From: Bryobacteraceae bacterium
GTDB taxonomy: Bacteria > Acidobacteriota > Terriglobia > Bryobacterales > Bryobacteraceae
Assembly (NCBI GenBank): GCA_947458745.1
Contig: CANGYQ010000017.1
Coordinates: forward strand, 36,923-100,922
Direction of reading: 5' to 3'
DNA: 64,000 nt
A program made the position numbers and the translations under genes. This document shows, in pieces, positions 61,930 through 64,000 of this stretch. The notes beneath the pieces were generated by a model, which ran no database searches, was not told the DNA's origin, and saw nothing but the letters and a program-made list of their open reading frames with translations. The stretch's first letter is position 1. Every line of letters starts with the position of its first letter.

Positions 61930-61942
61930 CTGGTAGTACCAG
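61930..61942. promoter_or_regulatory. GntR/FadR-type operator upstream of the DUF1549 operon
   Basis: CTGGTAGTACCAG is a perfect 13-bp palindrome. It fits the TGGTnnnACCA sites of FadR-subfamily regulators. It covers the expected start site of the promoter at 61946-61975 and lies between the DUF1549 operon and the divergent regulator gene. Confidence 0.75.
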
Positions 61943-61945
61943 ATT

Positions 61946-61975
61946 ACGCTATCAGAACGATGTTACCGCAGTCAA
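61946..61975 (-). promoter_or_regulatory. Putative promoter of the DUF1549-DUF1501-PPC operon
   Basis: On the minus strand a TTGACT -35 (61970-61975) and a TAGCGT -10 (61946-61951) are separated by 18 bp. The start would fall on the palindrome at 61930-61942, so regulator binding should block transcription. Confidence 0.5.
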
Positions 61976-62043
61976 CTCCGGAGCGGGCCGGAGGATGCGC
62001 ACTGGACTCGGGAACAGAATTGCGCGACCTTAGAAGTTCGGCA

Positions 62044-62727
62044 ATGCGAGTCACCACCACCCAAGCTCTCTTTGATGAGATGCTCCAGCGTATCCAGACG
62101 GGCGCATGGCCCGTTGGCCAAGCGATCCCCAGCGAGCGCAACCTGATTCAAGAGTTGGGCGTCAGTAGGATTGCCCTGCGCGAGGCGCTCTTCATGCTGC
62201 GGTCATTGGGCGTGCTCGACACCGGGCACGGGCGCAAGAGCATTGTGCGGCACGTGGGCACGGACCTCCTTGAGCGCATCCTGCCGCTCGTTTGCGCGCT
62301 TGAGCCGGGAGGCAGCTACGGTCAGGTATTCGAGGTTCGCCTTGCTCTGGAAGTGCCCGCAGCAGGGCTGGCCGCGCTCCGGCGGACGGAGGCCGATCTG
62401 TGGCGGCTGGAGGAATTGGCGAACGAATATGCCCGCCAGGAGATCGTCGTCGGGCACTATCCAAGGACCGATCTCGAGTTCCACTTGCAAGTGGCGCAGG
62501 CGACACAGAACCCGCTGATTACCACGCTGTTGAATGTGATTTCCCGATACGTGATCGCCGTGCAGTCGCAGAGTTGGGATTCTGGAGTGCCCGTCGCCTG
62601 GGATCACGCCAAGCGGGCGCACTTTTCGATCCTCGACGCCATCCGCGCGCAGGACCCGGATCGGGCACGAGTCGAGATGGAAGCCCATCTTCGTTACACG
62701 GCATCCCTGGCGCCCGCAGTCCGTTAA
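62044..62727 (+). CDS. GntR-family transcriptional regulator, FadR subfamily
   Basis: A 227-residue one-component regulator. The N-terminal winged helix-turn-helix is AWPVGQAIPSERNLIQELGV with SRIALREALFMLRSLGVLD (about residues 20-62). The C-terminal all-helical FCD domain has RLALEVPAAGLAAL and the metal-binding histidines in DLEFHLQVAQ and RAHFSILDAI, with a final EAHLRY. The ligand is likely a small carboxylate or sugar acid. ATG 62044 gives full family length; the open frame upstream is non-coding. Two matching palindromes flank the gene, one before each arm of the cluster, so it likely represses both. Confidence 0.93.
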   Translation: MRVTTTQALFDEMLQRIQTGAWPVGQAIPSERNLIQELGVSRIALREALFMLRSLGVLDTGHGRKSIVRHVGTDLLERILPLVCALEPGGSYGQVFEVRLALEVPAAGLAALRRTEADLWRLEELANEYARQEIVVGHYPRTDLEFHLQVAQATQNPLITTLLNVISRYVIAVQSQSWDSGVPVAWDHAKRAHFSILDAIRAQDPDRARVEMEAHLRYTASLAPAVR

Positions 62728-62736
62728 GAGACGAGT

Positions 62737-62774
62737 TTGACAAGGACGTATCGTCGGGAATATGGTAATACCAG
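62737..62774 (+). promoter_or_regulatory. Promoter with overlapping GntR-type operator before the propeller gene
   Basis: TTGACA (62737-62742) and TATGGT (62761-62766) are spaced 18 bp. ATGGTAATACCAG (62762-62774) overlaps the -10 element and matches the palindrome at 61930 in 10 of 13 positions. The ATG of the next gene is at 62779, giving a very short leader. Confidence 0.65.
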
Positions 62775-62778
62775 TTTC

Positions 62779-63777
62779 ATGCAAAAATCCCGCCGCAATC
62801 TTCTGACCGGGCTGGCCGTACTGGCGGCGGCAATGCCCACACTCGCCGAAGAACGATTTCTCCTGGCTGCCGAGAATCAGGTGATCGAGATCAACCGCGC
62901 CGGACGGGTAACCGGTATCCTCAAGCATCCTGGACACCGCAACATCTGGGAGGCGTGGCGCCTTCCGGACGGCGGCATCTTTTGCGTGCACCGCGACGGC
63001 ATGGCTGTGTTCGACAAGAACAACCGGCTCGTGATGGAGCACGCGGCCATGCGGAACGGCAAGGACGTGGAAGCTCCGGGCGGCACGGTACTCGACGGCG
63101 GCAAGCGGTTCGCGATGCTCGATAGCGAGGCAGCCGAGATCCGCGTGGTGGATCGCAGTGGCGCCGTGGTCAACCGGACGCCGATTCCGGATCTGCGGCC
63201 GGAGCCAGTACATTCCCGCTACCGCATGATCCGCCAAGCGGAGCGTGGCAACGCTTTTTGGATCGTGCAATATGCGAGGAACACCTTGCTCGAAGTGGAG
63301 ATGGGCTCCGGAAAGATTCTTTCGCAGATCGTGCTGGCACCTCATCTGACGAAGACACCACCGGCGGCGCATCTCGCATTTGCGACGCTGGAGCCCGGCG
63401 ATGGCTCAATCTACGCGACCACGGCGACCGGTCTCCAGATGCTTCGCCTAGATGCCAAGCGCAACCGGACCGGCTCCTGGACGGCGGCAGAACTCGGCTT
63501 GGCGACGCGCTACCTGCTGGGCATGCAGCGGCTGGCCAACGGCAACATCCTGATCGCCTGCGGCGACTATCACATGAAAAGCGCCGACGAGGGCCGGGAT
63601 CAGTTGGCCGAGATCCGGCCGGACGGCAAGGTGGCGTGGAAGATTACGCGAGCGCAGTTCGTGGATCAGGTGGAAGGTTTCGTCGATCCCAAGACGGGGA
63701 TCGAGGAGTTGCGGATCACCAACGTTCACGCCTATGACTCAGCGAAAATGGAGAGCGTGCTGACGGTGAAGCGTTGA
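62779..63777 (+). CDS. Exported beta-propeller protein (PQQ/NHL-like)
   Basis: A 332-residue protein with a Tat/Sec-like signal (KSRRNLLTGLAVLAAAMPTLAEE). Repeated four-stranded blades follow: NQVIEINRAGRVTGIL, WEAWRLPDGGIFCVHRDGM, ADGT-like LANGNILIACGDYH, and LAEIRPDGKVAWKI. Propellers of this type often bind sugars or act as dehydrogenases with a cofactor, but no PQQ ligand set is clear. ATG 62779 was chosen because it starts the signal; the upstream TTG 62737 coincides with the -35 element. A cytochrome-domain gene overlaps its stop. Confidence 0.82.
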   Translation: MQKSRRNLLTGLAVLAAAMPTLAEERFLLAAENQVIEINRAGRVTGILKHPGHRNIWEAWRLPDGGIFCVHRDGMAVFDKNNRLVMEHAAMRNGKDVEAPGGTVLDGGKRFAMLDSEAAEIRVVDRSGAVVNRTPIPDLRPEPVHSRYRMIRQAERGNAFWIVQYARNTLLEVEMGSGKILSQIVLAPHLTKTPPAAHLAFATLEPGDGSIYATTATGLQMLRLDAKRNRTGSWTAAELGLATRYLLGMQRLANGNILIACGDYHMKSADEGRDQLAEIRPDGKVAWKITRAQFVDQVEGFVDPKTGIEELRITNVHAYDSAKMESVLTVKR

Positions 63778-64000
63778 GAATACCGCGGATGCTTCTGGTG
63801 CTGGCCGCGCTACCGGCGGCGGGCCAGGCGTTGTTGCCAACCGTGTGCGCTGGCTGCCACAACGCGCGGAACGCGATGGGCGGCTTGGATCTTGCCGCAC
63901 TGCCACCGCGTTTCGACGATCGATCCCTGCGCGAGCGGTGGATCCGCGTGCATGACCGCGTGGCCAAGGGCGAAATGCCGCCGAAGGGTGTTCCCTTCTC
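63774..64000 (+). CDS. Exported cytochrome-domain protein, planctomycete type (partial, runs off right edge)
   Basis: The first 75 codons of an exported protein: signal peptide (MLLVLAALPAAGQALLP), then a c-type heme motif CAGCH (VCAGCHNARNAMGGLDL) and MPPKGVPF near the axial-ligand position. This matches the N-terminus of the DUF1587/DUF1592 or DUF1549 cytochrome proteins. TTG 63774 overlaps the stop of the propeller gene; ATG 63789 is an alternative with a shorter n-region. The rest lies beyond the window, so the family cannot be settled. Confidence 0.8.
   Translation, partial: MRIPRMLLVLAALPAAGQALLPTVCAGCHNARNAMGGLDLAALPPRFDDRSLRERWIRVHDRVAKGEMPPKGVPF

Overview
The window is GC-rich, densely coded chromosomal DNA. 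It most likely comes from an Acidobacteriota of the Bryobacter/Solibacter type. The evidence is the mix of planctomycete-type DUF1501/DUF1549/DUF1553 secreted proteins with cytochrome motifs, PEP-CTERM proteins, FG-GAP and DUF1080 proteins, a MqnD-like futalosine-pathway enzyme, and Gram-negative envelope genes (RND pump, BamD). This is inference from gene content; there is no rRNA gene in the window.

Layout. 1-4154: RND efflux pump and its lipoprotein adaptor (pump cut by the left edge). 4255-10335: aldose-epimerase-like protein, esterase, Hpt protein, MqnD-like enzyme, secreted HEAT-repeat protein, and a ComF-HNH pair. 10560-11712: an outer-membrane porin-like gene broken by two frameshifts. 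11925-17380: GNAT enzyme, two secreted proteins of unknown function, phosphoglycerate kinase with a secreted RraA-fold protein, and an EAL protein. 17650-18465: a PEP-CTERM gene with two in-frame amber codons. 18616-25474: FG-GAP protein, orphan ABC-2 permease, DUF1080 protein, thiol peroxidase and DUF255 protein. 25493-37414: M20 peptidase, dnaG, rpoD, nadD, a zinc-ribbon/proline-rich membrane protein, a TMTC-like membrane protein, and a four-gene run nth-lipoprotein-GT-C protein-BadF kinase. 37530-41467: a DUF1549/DUF1553 plus DUF1501 pair. 41592-51433: mrp, purS, a DNRLRE PEP-CTERM protein with a decayed PEP-CTERM tail beside it, MBL hydrolase, purB, response regulators, YajQ, BamD, rpe and a sarcosine-oxidase-type flavoprotein. 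51589-54497: a putative cis-3-hydroxyproline catabolic run.

54498-56037 is a recombination scar. It holds a truncated DUF1003 gene, a small hydrophobic gene with an internal TGA, a 5'-truncated and frameshifted tyrosine integrase, and a 45-bp 3' fragment of a tRNA-Lys(CTT) gene. Short 12-bp-period direct repeats flank the tRNA fragment. To its right (56038-64000) lies a coherent cluster: DUF1549/DUF1553, DUF1501 and PPC-domain genes in one direction, and a GntR/FadR-type regulator, a beta-propeller protein and a cytochrome-type protein in the other. Two near-identical palindromes (CTGGTAGTACCAG and ATGGTAATACCAG) overlap the putative promoters of both arms, so the regulator probably controls the whole cluster.

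The strongest leads are this two-operator regulon next to the integration scar, the hydroxyproline run with its TSUP transporter, and the series of genes with single nonsense or frameshift lesions in otherwise intact frames.
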